Assembly: GCF_002934265.1 (NCBI RefSeq)
Contig: NZ_PTIX01000004.1
Coordinates: 454,961 to 518,960, forward strand
From: Actinokineospora auranticolor
GTDB taxonomy: Bacteria > Actinomycetota > Actinomycetes > Mycobacteriales > Pseudonocardiaceae
Direction of reading: 5' to 3'
Length of the DNA: 64,000 nt
Below the pieces are notes generated by a model. It made no database searches. It was not told the origin of the DNA and was given only the letters and a program-made list of their open reading frames with translations. Shown here in pieces: positions 7,707-15,957 of this stretch; the first letter of the stretch is position 1, and each line of letters opens with the position of its first letter. The position numbers and the translations under genes are program-made.

Positions 7707-7945
7707 ATATCTGTTAGCGTTCGTGAACTGAACAGCGCTGCTTTTCGGGTGTTATCCACATGGGCCGGACGGTCCACGGTCGAGTGGTGTTTATCCCGGC
7801 TCGGACGGCGCGGGCCGACCGGTCGCTCACGGAGCGTGTGGTGTACATAGCAGTTCGTGCTTGACCGCGAAAGGGGCGGCACGGGTGTCACCCGGTCTGG
7901 TGACATTGGTCCGCTATTCCCGCGTCCGGGGAGTACGAAGGGCGC

Positions 7946-8905
7946 GTGACACCGGACGAGATGGACCGGATCGCCGCCGCGTGGGCGCCGGTCGAGGAAC
8001 GCGACACCGCGCTCGAGTGGCTGGTCGAGCCGATGCGCGCCTTCGTCCACGAGATCGGCGAGCCGCCCCGCCTGGGCGAGTACCTGGACATCGTCGCCTG
8101 GTCGATGCCGGGCATCGAGGAGTTGGAGTTCCTGCCGACCCCGGTGCCGCTGCGCGCGACCCTGGTTGGCGGTGTCGACTACGGCTACCGGTGCGCCGAG
8201 CGCGTGCGGGGCCGCGTCGCCGAACTGGGTGACGTCGCGTTCGCCGAGACGACCGAGTGGCTGACCGCCATGATCCGCGGCCTGCACCCGCACAGCGACG
8301 GCGTGCTCCCCGTCGACATCGTGGCGAAAGGCCTGCTCAACGCGCTCCAGGCCGGGGAGGTGGCGTTCGCCGACGTCGAGGCCAAGGACGTGGCCGCGCT
8401 GTCGGTCGACCTGCCGGTCCGCGTCCCCCGCCCTCGTCCGGGTGACGTGCTGGCGATCCCGGGTGAAGCGGGTCACCACCTGGCCGTAGTCCTGGCCACG
8501 GGGCTCGGGGATGTGGTCCTCGGCCTGCTAGCGGGCGCCCATCCGACCCCGGAACTCGGCGACCCCACCACTCAGCGTCCTCGCCGCGTCCCCGTCCGGG
8601 TGATCCACGACGCCATCGCCGAGGGGCGCTGGCCGACGGTCGCGCACGAGGAGTCACTGCTCGCGCTGTTCCCCGACCCCGTGGCCGACTACGTCCCGGC
8701 CCGGCTGCCCTCGGGCCAGCGCCACGGGGAGTGGGGCGCCCGCGTCGGCCGGGACCAACTCCCGGTGCTCATCGGGGAAGCGGAGGCCGAGGCCATCGGG
8801 CTGCTGGACGGCACCCACCAGGACTGCTACCTCGACAAGCATTTCGTGGAATTGCTCAACAAGGGCCGCTTCGACCGCGGCCCGCTCCCCGGCCAGTTCA
8901 CCTGA
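7946..8905 (+). CDS. Conserved-looking protein of unknown function (319 aa)
   Basis: Not recognised. The GTG at 7946 follows GAAGGG by four bases. The product is acidic, soluble, without signal peptide or membrane helices. Visible landmarks are an N-terminal helical part (EEMDRIAAAWAPV-like, then WLVEPMRAFVHEIGEPPRLGEY), PLRATLVGGVDYGYRCAERV around residue 75, a Pro-Arg-rich turn PRPRPGDVLAIPGEAGHHLA near 165 that may start a second domain, and the tail CYLDKHFVELLNKGRFDRG. The GDVLAIP...HLAVVLATG part is reminiscent of immunity-protein-like Imm26 folds (GDVFAIPL...), but this is only suggestive. Codon use is normal for the genome. A convergent hairpin follows the stop. Confidence 0.6.
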   Translation: MTPDEMDRIAAAWAPVEERDTALEWLVEPMRAFVHEIGEPPRLGEYLDIVAWSMPGIEELEFLPTPVPLRATLVGGVDYGYRCAERVRGRVAELGDVAFAETTEWLTAMIRGLHPHSDGVLPVDIVAKGLLNALQAGEVAFADVEAKDVAALSVDLPVRVPRPRPGDVLAIPGEAGHHLAVVLATGLGDVVLGLLAGAHPTPELGDPTTQRPRRVPVRVIHDAIAEGRWPTVAHEESLLALFPDPVADYVPARLPSGQRHGEWGARVGRDQLPVLIGEAEAEAIGLLDGTHQDCYLDKHFVELLNKGRFDRGPLPGQFT

Positions 8906-8926
8906 CCGTCCGCTATGGACCGAATA

Positions 8927-8970
8927 CCCCACCCGATGGGCTGGCCGGGTGGGGCCGGTCGACCCCACCC
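8927..8970. terminator. Bidirectional terminator with two alternative stems
   Basis: CCCCACCCG (8927-8935) can pair with CGGGTGGGG (8946-8954), while GGGTGGGG (8947-8954) can instead pair with CCCCACCC (8963-8970). The two hairpins share the middle arm and exclude each other, and lie between two convergent genes. Confidence 0.7.
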
Positions 8971-8978
8971 GGCGCTCG

Positions 8979-10040
8979 TCAGTGTCCCAAGTGGAGTTTC
9001 GCGATCCGGCCCTTGGTGCCGGAGGCCCAGCAGGCGCCGTCGGCGGCGCAGTCGACCGTGTCGAAGCTGCCCGTGTCGAACTGGCGCCAGTGCCTGCCGC
9101 TGTCGAGGGTGTAGTCGCTGCCCGACGGGCCGACGGCGATGGCGGCGCCCGGCAGGAACGGGTGCCAGGTGACCCCGGAGCGGTAGCCGGTCGGGGCGGT
9201 GCTCGGCTTCTGCCACGTCTTCCCGCCGTCGCGGGTGGTGGCGAGGGCGTCGACGGCGGTGTCGGGTTTGCCGTAGTCGCCGCCGACGGCGATGCCCGTG
9301 CGGCGGTCGCGGAACGCGGTGGCGAACACGCCCGCGCTGGCGCCGCTGGCCAGCACGGTGTCGCTGACGGTCCAGCTCCGGCCGCGGTCGGACGAGTGGA
9401 ACACCCGCGCCTTCGCGCCGCCGCCGGTCGCGATCCACGCGTCGCGCGGGCCGGACGTGGTCACGCACTGCCCGCTGGCGGCGAAGGCGAACTCGCCCTC
9501 GAGCGCGGCGGGAACCCGGTCGGACGGGTTCGGCCGCCACGACCGGCCGCCGTCCGAAGTGGACAGGATGCGGAACTTGCCGTCGACCGGGTCGCTGAGC
9601 GCGAGGCCGTGGTCGCGGTCGAAGAAGGCCAGGCAGTCGTAGAACGCCGTCGGCTCCGCGTTGCGGAACGCCTCGGTCCAGGTGGTTCCGCCATCACCGG
9701 TGCGGAAGATGCGCGACTGGTCGCCGGGGCCGATGCTCAGCACCACGGCGGTGCGCGAGTCGAACGCCTCGACGTCGCGCAGCTCCAGCTTCTCGGTCCC
9801 GGGCGGCGTCGACCGCTGCCACTCGCGCCCGCCGTTGGTGGTGCGCAGCACGGTGCCGCCCGTCCCGCTGGCCCACGCCACCCGGTCGCTGACGGCGGAC
9901 AGGCCGCGGAACTGGGCCTCGGTGCCGGTGGTGGACAGCCGCCAGCTCACGGTCGGCGGGTGCCCGGTGGCGGACGCGGCGCCGGGTAAGGCGGCCGAGC
10001 CCACCACGACGAGCGCGGCGATGATCAGGGATCGCTTCAT
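8979..10040 (-). CDS. Secreted Asp-box (BNR/YCF48-like) beta-propeller protein
   Basis: A 353-residue exported protein. MKRSLIIAALVVVGSAALPG begins a signal peptide cleaved near ASA-TG (residue 25). At least six Asp-box motifs of the S/T-x-D/N-G-G-x-x-W type are visible (TTNGGREW, TGDGGTTW, TSDGGRSW, SSDRGRSW, TRDGGKTW, LDSGRHW), regularly spaced, which is the mark of a six-bladed propeller as in sialidases, photosynthesis factor YCF48 and many extracellular actinobacterial proteins. Sialidase catalytic residues (RIP motif) are not seen, so a binding or assembly role is more likely than hydrolysis. The gene is divergent from the flavoprotein at 10103 with 62 bases between, and ends at a shared terminator. 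Confidence 0.8.
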   Translation of the reverse strand: MKRSLIIAALVVVGSAALPGAASATGHPPTVSWRLSTTGTEAQFRGLSAVSDRVAWASGTGGTVLRTTNGGREWQRSTPPGTEKLELRDVEAFDSRTAVVLSIGPGDQSRIFRTGDGGTTWTEAFRNAEPTAFYDCLAFFDRDHGLALSDPVDGKFRILSTSDGGRSWRPNPSDRVPAALEGEFAFAASGQCVTTSGPRDAWIATGGGAKARVFHSSDRGRSWTVSDTVLASGASAGVFATAFRDRRTGIAVGGDYGKPDTAVDALATTRDGGKTWQKPSTAPTGYRSGVTWHPFLPGAAIAVGPSGSDYTLDSGRHWRQFDTGSFDTVDCAADGACWASGTKGRIAKLHLGH

Positions 10041-10102
10041 GATCCGGACACTAGTGCCTGATGACCGCGGTGTGACCCAGCCGACGGAAGCCCATCCGGG
10101 CG

Positions 10103-11164
10103 ATGGGTGTTGCACCGGGTGTGGACGTGGTCGTGATCGGTGCCGGGCAGGCGGGGTTGTCCGCGGCGTACTTCCTGCGGCGGGCCGGGTTGGAGTTCGT
10201 CGTGCTCGACGCCAACCCCGGCCCCGGCGGTGCGTGGCGGCACCGCTGGCCGTCGCTGCGCCTGGGGCGGGTGCACGGTATTCACGACCTGCCCGGTCTC
10301 GCGCTGCCGAGCGCCGACCCGACCAGGCCCGCGTCGGAGGTGGTGGCGGACTACTTCGCCGACTACGAGCGCGAGTTCGACATCCCGGTACTACGACCCG
10401 TCGCGGTTCGTGCCGTACGGGAGGCTGGTGCGGACCTCGTAGTGGAAGCCGATGGCGCGGTCTGGACCACCCGAGCCGTGGTTAACGCCACCGGCACCTG
10501 GGACAAGCCGTTCTGGCCGCACTACCCCGGCCGGTTCGACGGCAGGCAGCTGCACACCGCCGGCTACCGCGGCCCGGAGGAGTTCGAGGGCAAGCGCGTG
10601 GTCGTGGTCGGCGGCGGGACATCCGCCGTGCAGGCGCTGATCGAGATCGCGGAGGTCGCCGCCGAGACGACCTGGGTGACCCGGCGCCCACCGGTGTGGC
10701 ACGAGGGACCGTTCACGTCGGAGCACGGTCGCGCGGCCGTGGCCAGGGTCGACGAGGCGGTGCGGGCGGGGAAGGTACCCGCCAGCGTCGTGAGCGTCAC
10801 CGGCCTTGGCCTGACCCCGGAGGTCCTGGCCGCCCAACGCCAAGGCACCCTCACCCGCCACCCGATGTTCGAGCGACTGGTGCCCGGAGGGGTGGCGTGG
10901 GCCGACGGCCGGGTGGTCGAGGCGGACACGATCCTGTGGGCCACCGGCTTCCGCCACGCCCTGGACCACCTGGCCCCCTTGGCGCTGCGCACCCACGGCG
11001 GCGGCATCGTCATGGACGGCACCCGAGTCGTCGCCGACCCCCGCGTCCACCTCGTCGGCTACGGCCCGTCCGCCAGCACGATCGGCGCCACCCGAGCAGG
11101 CCGCGCGGCCGCGACGGAACTACGCACCCTCCTGCACCCCACGCCCGCCCACGTTGGATCTTGA
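10103..11164 (+). CDS. FAD/NAD(P)-dependent monooxygenase-like flavoprotein
   Basis: A 353-residue two-dinucleotide-binding-domain flavoprotein. The FAD Rossmann motif VVVIGAGQAGLSAAYFLR sits at residues 9-26, and a second GxGxxG (VVVVGGGTSAVQALIEIA) near 165-182 should bind NAD(P)H. WATGFRHALDHL near 290 is the late ATG motif of the FMO/trxB-like class. The classical FMO fingerprint FxGxxxHxxxY is degenerate (LHTAGYRGPEEF). Length is short for a Baeyer-Villiger monooxygenase and fits single-component flavin N-oxygenases or putrescine-type oxidases. Substrate unknown. The ATG at 10103 is used; a GTG nine codons later is possible. It is not coupled to any neighbour. Confidence 0.82.
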   Translation: MGVAPGVDVVVIGAGQAGLSAAYFLRRAGLEFVVLDANPGPGGAWRHRWPSLRLGRVHGIHDLPGLALPSADPTRPASEVVADYFADYEREFDIPVLRPVAVRAVREAGADLVVEADGAVWTTRAVVNATGTWDKPFWPHYPGRFDGRQLHTAGYRGPEEFEGKRVVVVGGGTSAVQALIEIAEVAAETTWVTRRPPVWHEGPFTSEHGRAAVARVDEAVRAGKVPASVVSVTGLGLTPEVLAAQRQGTLTRHPMFERLVPGGVAWADGRVVEADTILWATGFRHALDHLAPLALRTHGGGIVMDGTRVVADPRVHLVGYGPSASTIGATRAGRAAATELRTLLHPTPAHVGS

Positions 11165-11583
11165 AACGGCCGGTTGTCCCCATCCGCCGGGGTCATCCAC
11201 AGGAGTTCGCGACCTCTTCCGCGCGACCCCGGCCCCGATAGACTGGAGCAGGGCTGTCCCCCCAGAGGAGGGCGGGGGCTGTGCGGGGTGTGGGTGTCGC
11301 TTGATCAATATGTGGTTTGTGGCTGGAACCCGTCGATGTGGGGCATAGGTTGGATTCGTGGCGGCACAGGTTCACGGCGCTGCGAATGCCCGCGACCTGG
11401 TGGTGTCGGTGAGGATGCCCGGACGAACTTGGGCTGCTGGTGGGCTTCGGGGACGTGGTTGTGCGTTGGTCGGAGCGCGTGATCAGCAGGTGTCGTTGTG
11501 TGCTTCGAGTGCGGTTCGTGGCCGGGATTGCCTTACCCAAGCGAGAATGGGCCCGCCGTACGCGTAGAGACGGTGTTCCTGGC
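11165..11583. other. Intergenic stretch between convergent genes
   Basis: About 420 bases, visibly richer in G and T on the top strand and less GC-rich than its neighbours from about 11290. No frame shows a recognisable domain. It may be decayed coding sequence. Confidence 0.4.
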
Positions 11584-12348
11584 TCAGCCGGTGAAGGGGT
11601 CCAGTTCGGGGCGCTTGGGCTGGCGGCCGTCGCCGGAGGAGCGGCCGGTGAGGCGGCGGGCGATCCACGGGCCCGCGTGTGTGCGTGCCCACTGCAGGTC
11701 GGCCTTCGCGCGGTCTCGCCAGTCCTGCGGCTGGTGGGGCAGTGCGGCGTCCCACTCGAAAGACGGCGCCACGCGCAGTGCGCGCAGGGTGGCTTCGGCG
11801 ACTCGGCGGTGGCCTTCGGTGTTGAGGTGGATGCGGTCCTCCGCCCACAGCGCGGGCGAGTCGAACACCGGCGACGAGAACAGGTCGACGACCACCGCGT
11901 CGTGCTCTTCGGCCAGTCGGTCCACTACGGCCAGCAGGTGGTTGATCCGCGGCATGATCCGGGTACTCCCGCGCATCCGCCGCGAAGGGTCGGCGACGCG
12001 GAACAGCACCACCTGCTTCGCCGACGCGGCCAGGGTGCGGACCGCGTAGGAGACCCGGGCCGTCACGGCGTTCAAGTCGCAGCCGGGGCGCATTACGTCG
12101 TTCAGGCCGCCCGCGAACGTCACCAGGTCGGGGCGCATGGCGGCGGCCGGGTCGACCTGCTCGTCGACGATCTGGCGGACCAGCTTGCCCCGCACCGCGA
12201 GGTTGGCGTACCGGAAACCCGGTGTGTCGGCGGCGAGCCGGGCGGCGACCAGGTCGGCCCAGCCGCGGCAGGTGCCGTCGGGCCGGTAGTCCGACATGCC
12301 CTCGGTGAACGAGTCGCCGACCGCGACCAGGCTGCTGTAGTGGCTCAT
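11584..12348 (-). CDS. SGNH/GDSL-family hydrolase
   Basis: A 254-residue cytoplasmic esterase/lipase-like protein. Block I (VAVGDSFTEGMSD, Ser12) supplies the nucleophile, block III is GGLNDV near residue 88 (Asn), and block V is DRIHLNTEGHRRVAE near 173 with the catalytic Asp/His pair. Block II Gly is present in ANLAVRGKL. No signal peptide is seen, unlike the secreted members. The likely start is the ATG at 12348 (MSHYSSLVAVGDS); a longer start at 12372 is possible. Substrate could be an acyl or acetyl ester. The C-terminal 60 residues, rich in Trp/Arg (DWRDRAKADLQWARTHAGPW), are typical of a common actinobacterial subgroup. Divergent from the histidine kinase gene by 61 bases. Confidence 0.88.
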   Translation of the reverse strand: MSHYSSLVAVGDSFTEGMSDYRPDGTCRGWADLVAARLAADTPGFRYANLAVRGKLVRQIVDEQVDPAAAMRPDLVTFAGGLNDVMRPGCDLNAVTARVSYAVRTLAASAKQVVLFRVADPSRRMRGSTRIMPRINHLLAVVDRLAEEHDAVVVDLFSSPVFDSPALWAEDRIHLNTEGHRRVAEATLRALRVAPSFEWDAALPHQPQDWRDRAKADLQWARTHAGPWIARRLTGRSSGDGRQPKRPELDPFTG

Positions 12349-12409
12349 CTCGTGGCCGATCCTAGCCGGCAACTTTAGTTGCGGCCTGGGCCACCCGAAA
12401 GGTGCCGAT

Positions 12410-13654
12410 GTGCGGGTCCGGCCGCCGCGGGTCGGTAGCGTGCTGGTCGTGCGGGATCCACTGTGGCGGACCTGGCGGGAAGCCGTCCTCTACCTGTTAC
12501 CGATCGCCTTCGTCGTCCCGGCGTGGGTGTTGGCCGTGATCTGGGACGACGCGCCCGCGGGTCCGATCCGCTACGTCGACGGCCTGCTGACGCTGCTGAT
12601 GGTGGCCGGGCTGGTGGTGCGCAAGTGGTACCCGGTGGTGCTGATGGCGGTCACCATCGGCACCACGGTGCTGTACCTGCTGCTCAGCTACTTCGCGACC
12701 GGCATGTGGCAGCCGCACTTCTCCGCCACCGACCCGTGGATACCGATCACCGCGCCGATCTACGCCTACACCGTGGTCGTCTACGCGGGCGCGCTGCTGG
12801 GGCCCGCGCTGGTGTCGGTGCTGCTGGTGCTGGTGCTGCGGCCGTGGCACACGTCGGTCGAGCTGGTGCTGGGCACCGTGCTGCTGCTGGTCCTGCCCGC
12901 GCTGATCGGGCTGTACGTCCGCGCCCACCGGCGGATGGTGCAGGCGTTGACCGACCGCGCGGAGCGGGCCGAGCGCGAGCAGCACCTGCTGGCCGAGCAG
13001 GCCAGGGCGGACGAGCGTGTGCGGCTGGCGGAGGAGATGCACGACGTCGTCACGCACCGGGTGAGCCTGATGGTGCTGCACGCCGGTGCCCTCGCCATGA
13101 CCGGACCGGACGACCACACGCGCACCGCGGCGGAGGGGCTGCGGTCGGCGGGGTGCGAGGCGCTGAACGAGCTGCGCGAGCTGGTGGGGGTGCTGCGCAA
13201 CGACTCGGGGGAGCGGCAGCCCCGGGAAGCGTCCGACGAACCCGCCGAGGTGCCCGACCTGACGACGCTGGTGGCCGAGTCGGAGTCGGTGGGGGTGCCG
13301 GTGGAGCTGGTGCAGGAGGGGAACCCGGCGCTGACGTCGACGGCGGTCGGGCGCACGGCGTACCGGGTGGTGCAGGAGTCGTTGACCAACATCCGCAAGC
13401 ACGCGCCGGGGGCGCCGACGCGGGTGCACGTGCGGTACGGCGGCGACCGCGTCCGGCTGACGATCCGCAACTCGTCCGCGACGGGGACTGTCGACAGTGG
13501 TCTGTCGAGCACGGGGTCCGGGGCGGGGTTGGCGGGGCTGCGACAGCGGGTCGAGCTGGTCGGGGGGACCCTGCACGCGGGGCCGCGGCCGGGTGGTGGG
13601 TTCGAAGTGGACGCTGTGCTGCCCGCGTACGTCCCCGCGTCCGGGGGCGCGTAG
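12410..13654 (+). CDS. NarL-type sensor histidine kinase
   Basis: A 414-residue membrane kinase. Five or so hydrophobic helices occupy residues 25-170 with hardly any extracytoplasmic domain, so the signal is probably sensed in or at the membrane. A helical linker (about 172-205) precedes the HisKA_3 dimerisation domain, whose phospho-acceptor is His211 in RLAEEMHDVVTHR. The HATPase_c domain carries the N box ESLTNIRKHAPGA (about 325) and G boxes SGAGLAGLRQRVE. The stop codon is immediately followed by the ATG of the response regulator, so the two are translationally coupled partners. The GTG at 12410 is the longest plausible start; another in-frame GTG lies at 12440. The target genes are not evident nearby. 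Confidence 0.92.
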   Translation: MRVRPPRVGSVLVVRDPLWRTWREAVLYLLPIAFVVPAWVLAVIWDDAPAGPIRYVDGLLTLLMVAGLVVRKWYPVVLMAVTIGTTVLYLLLSYFATGMWQPHFSATDPWIPITAPIYAYTVVVYAGALLGPALVSVLLVLVLRPWHTSVELVLGTVLLLVLPALIGLYVRAHRRMVQALTDRAERAEREQHLLAEQARADERVRLAEEMHDVVTHRVSLMVLHAGALAMTGPDDHTRTAAEGLRSAGCEALNELRELVGVLRNDSGERQPREASDEPAEVPDLTTLVAESESVGVPVELVQEGNPALTSTAVGRTAYRVVQESLTNIRKHAPGAPTRVHVRYGGDRVRLTIRNSSATGTVDSGLSSTGSGAGLAGLRQRVELVGGTLHAGPRPGGGFEVDAVLPAYVPASGGA

Positions 13655-14317
13655 ATGGCGGAGCGGGTTATCCGGGTCGTGGTTGTGGATGACGAGCCGA
13701 TGGTGTGCGCGCACCTGCGCACGATTTTGAGTTCCGCTGTGGACATCGACGTGGTGGACCTGGCGCAGGACGGGGCGGCGGCGGTTGAGGCGGTCATGCG
13801 GCACAGACCGCACGTGGTGTTGATGGACCTGCGGATGCCCGGTGTGGACGGGCTTACCGCGATCGAGCGCATCACGCGGCTGCCTGCCCCGCCCGCGGTG
13901 GTGGCGTTGACGACGTTCGACGCGGACCAGTACGTGATCCGGGCGTTGCGGGCGGGGGCGGCCGGTTTCCTGGTGAAAACGACACCGCCGGAGGACCTGA
14001 TCGGCCTGGTGCGGGTGGCCGCCGACGGCCACACCGTGCTGTCACCCGCCGCGACCCGCCGGCTGGTGGCGGCGCAGGCCGGGGAACAGGCAGCCCGCGA
14101 ACGCGCCCTGCGGCGGGTGCGGGAGCTGACCGAACGGGAGACCGAGGTGCTGTCCGCCCTGGGGGAGGGCCTGTCCAACGCCCAGATCGCCACCCGCCTC
14201 TCGCTGAGCGAGGCCACGGTCAAGAGCTACGTCTCCCGCATGCTCGTCAAACTCGACTGCGCCAACCGCACCCAAGCCGGCCTCCTCGCCTACGACGCGG
14301 GCCTGGCCACCCGCTGA
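13655..14317 (+). CDS. NarL/LuxR-type response regulator
   Basis: A 220-residue two-domain regulator. The receiver domain has acidic pocket DDEP (12-15), phosphorylation site Asp58 in LMDLRMPG, and Lys108 in FLVKTTP. The C-terminal LuxR HTH (about 153-215) reads LTERETEVLSALGEGLSNAQ then ATRLSLSEATVKSYVSRML, the usual four-helix DNA-binding unit. Its ATG abuts the stop of the histidine kinase, so the pair forms a classic two-component operon. Downstream lies only an IS remnant, so the operon ends here. Confidence 0.95.
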   Translation: MAERVIRVVVVDDEPMVCAHLRTILSSAVDIDVVDLAQDGAAAVEAVMRHRPHVVLMDLRMPGVDGLTAIERITRLPAPPAVVALTTFDADQYVIRALRAGAAGFLVKTTPPEDLIGLVRVAADGHTVLSPAATRRLVAAQAGEQAARERALRRVRELTERETEVLSALGEGLSNAQIATRLSLSEATVKSYVSRMLVKLDCANRTQAGLLAYDAGLATR

Positions 14318-14422
14318 CCCGCGTCGGGTTGCGTTCTGCCGCTTCGGGTTGTTGGCCCGTTGTCCACATCCGATGGGCTGTCCACAGACACGCGCCGCTC
14401 GCTTTCGTCTCCACGCGGCCGT

Positions 14423-14596
14423 GAATAGCCTTGAAAGTAGGGTGGTGGTCCCGTTGGTCCCGCGTTGCCGGGGAGAGTGCAGGTCGCAGAAACAGACGGG
14501 CATGCCGGTCGCTGTGGTGAACGTGGCGTGGTCGGTCATCTCGCCGCCCTGATCCCAGGTCGACGATTTCCGGAGGAACTCCGGTGCGGTCTTCGT
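14423..14596 (-). pseudogene. Decayed fragment of an IS30-family transposase
   Basis: Fifty-eight codons on the minus strand still read like the catalytic core of actinobacterial IS30 transposases: STWDQGGEMTDHATFTTATG followed by VCFCDLHSPRQRGTN. Intact members have TWDQGKEM..H..F and [20 protein letters not shown], so Glu of the DDE triad has been lost (RGTNGTTT here) and the reading frame then runs into unrelated sequence. No terminal inverted repeats or target duplication could be made out. The surrounding 14318-14705 gap has no other gene. It is an old, immobile relic of an insertion. Confidence 0.75.
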
Positions 14597-14705
14597 TTGT
14601 TCGCCAACAACATCGCGACCCGGTCGGCGAGTGCCTGGTCTGGTCACATGAGCCGCCCGGATACCCGGCCGTTGTCCGAGACCCACCTCGCGGCGACCAG
14701 GTGGG

Positions 14706-15119
14706 TCAGCGGTTCGGGGTGCGGACCAGGACGGTGGAGTCCGGGGTCGTGAAGCCGAACTGGTGGTAGAGGGTGTGGGCGTCGCTGGTGTGCAGCATCC
14801 AGCGGAACCCGCTGCCCGGGCCCTCGTCGATCATGGTGCGGACCAGGGCTTTGCCCAGGCCGTTGCCGCGGTCCGCGGACAGGACGAAGACGTCGGCCAG
14901 GTAGGCCAGGGCGACGCCGTCCGAAACGGCTCGGGCGAAGCCGACCTGGGCGCCGGTTTCCCGGTTGTACGCGCCCACCACCCGCCACGCGGAGGCCAGT
15001 TGGGCCTCCAGGTCCGCGCGGGTTCGGGTGCGGCCCCAGTACGCCTCGGTGGACAGGTAGGCCCAGACCGCGTCCACATCGATCCGGTCGGGGTCGTCGT
15101 CGAGGTCGTAGGTGGTCAT
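14706..15119 (-). CDS. GNAT-family N-acetyltransferase
   Basis: A 137-residue compact GNAT domain. ALAYLADVFVLSADRGNGLG at residues 69-88 holds beta-4 and the acetyl-CoA pyrophosphate-binding loop (R-G-N-G-L-G). LHTSDAHTLYHQFGF near the end is the alpha-4/beta-6 part (YxxxGF). The length and motif order resemble the E. coli YjgM/YpeA-like single-domain enzymes; the acceptor is unknown. The start ATG at 15119 gives MTTYDLDDDPDRIDVDAVWA, the family's usual N-terminus. It ends nine bases downstream of the AraC regulator gene on the same strand, so the two may be cotranscribed. Confidence 0.9.
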   Translation of the reverse strand: MTTYDLDDDPDRIDVDAVWAYLSTEAYWGRTRTRADLEAQLASAWRVVGAYNRETGAQVGFARAVSDGVALAYLADVFVLSADRGNGLGKALVRTMIDEGPGSGFRWMLHTSDAHTLYHQFGFTTPDSTVLVRTPNR

Positions 15120-15128
15120 GGGACCAAC

Positions 15129-15893
15129 CTATCCGGCGGCGTAGCGGGCGGGGGAGGTGCCGATCGTGGCGGTGAACTCACGGGTGAAGTGGGCCTGGTC
15201 GCTGTAGCCGAGTTCGGCGGCGAGGGCCGCCCAGTCGACCGGGCCGCCCGCGTCGGCGCGGGCGGCGGCCTCGTGCAGGCGGTGGCGGCGGATGACCCAC
15301 TTCGGGCCCACGCCGACGTAGTCGTTGAACAGCCGTTGCAGGGCGCGCACCGTCAGGCCCGAGGTGCGGGCCAGGTGGTCGACCCGGGTCAGGGACAGGT
15401 CGGACTGGATGCGGCCGACCAGCTCCCGCACCCGCTCGACCGCCGGGTCGGGGGCGGGCAGCCGCGGCAGCAGCAGGGCCTCGACCTCGGCGACCAAGCC
15501 CGCGTCGTCGGCGGCGTCCAGGACGGCTTTCTCCGCGCCTTCGAACCCGAACAGCTCACCGGCCGCCAGCGTGCGGTCGGTCAGGTCGGCGACCCGGCCG
15601 CCCAGCCACGGCCGGAACCCGCCCGGGTGGAACCGCACGCCGATCGCCCGTTCCCGGCCCACCAGCCGCCGCTCGAACAGGCCGAGGTGGACGCCGTGCA
15701 CCAGCGCGCCGTCGGGCTCGAACACGAGGTGCACGTTGGGGTGCGGCACGACCCGCTGCGCGAAGGGCTCGTCGAGGTCCCAGGAGACGATCCAGTGGTA
15801 CTCCACGAACCCGGCCAGCGCGGCCGACGGCGCGGCGGTGCGCAGGCGGAACTTCGTCCGCCCCTCCCGCTCGTGCAGCACACCCCTGGGCAC
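15129..15893 (-). CDS. AraC-family transcriptional regulator
   Basis: About 254 residues. The C-terminal 95 residues hold the two HTH motifs of AraC/XylS (HLARTSGLTVRALQRLFNDY and LAAELGYSDQAHFTREFTA). The N-terminal half (EYHWIVSWDL...RVVPHPNVHLVFEP...FHPGGFRPWLG) is the DUF6597-type sensor common in actinobacteria. Family lengths of 240-280 fit. The start is uncertain: no strong ribosome site is visible and the frame is open further upstream; the GTG at 15893 is chosen because homology begins soon after. It is divergent from the mycothiol-isomerase-fold gene at 15958 with 64 bases between, a usual arrangement for a regulator and its target. Confidence 0.85.
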   Translation of the reverse strand: MPRGVLHEREGRTKFRLRTAAPSAALAGFVEYHWIVSWDLDEPFAQRVVPHPNVHLVFEPDGALVHGVHLGLFERRLVGRERAIGVRFHPGGFRPWLGGRVADLTDRTLAAGELFGFEGAEKAVLDAADDAGLVAEVEALLLPRLPAPDPAVERVRELVGRIQSDLSLTRVDHLARTSGLTVRALQRLFNDYVGVGPKWVIRRHRLHEAAARADAGGPVDWAALAAELGYSDQAHFTREFTATIGTSPARYAAG

Positions 15894-15957
15894 GCCCCAC
15901 GGTAACCGACGCGTTTGTTCAATACGCGGGGTCGGGAGGTCGGTACGTTCGCCCGTC

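Noticed and set aside
11193..11540. Minus-strand frame in the 11.2-11.6 kb gap
   Set aside because: Composition is Ser/Thr/Pro/His-rich without any recognisable motif; no start signal.
12497..14223. Minus-strand frames opposite the two-component genes
   Set aside because: His/Arg-rich or Ser/Thr-rich shadow sequence; the sense genes have complete histidine-kinase and receiver motifs.
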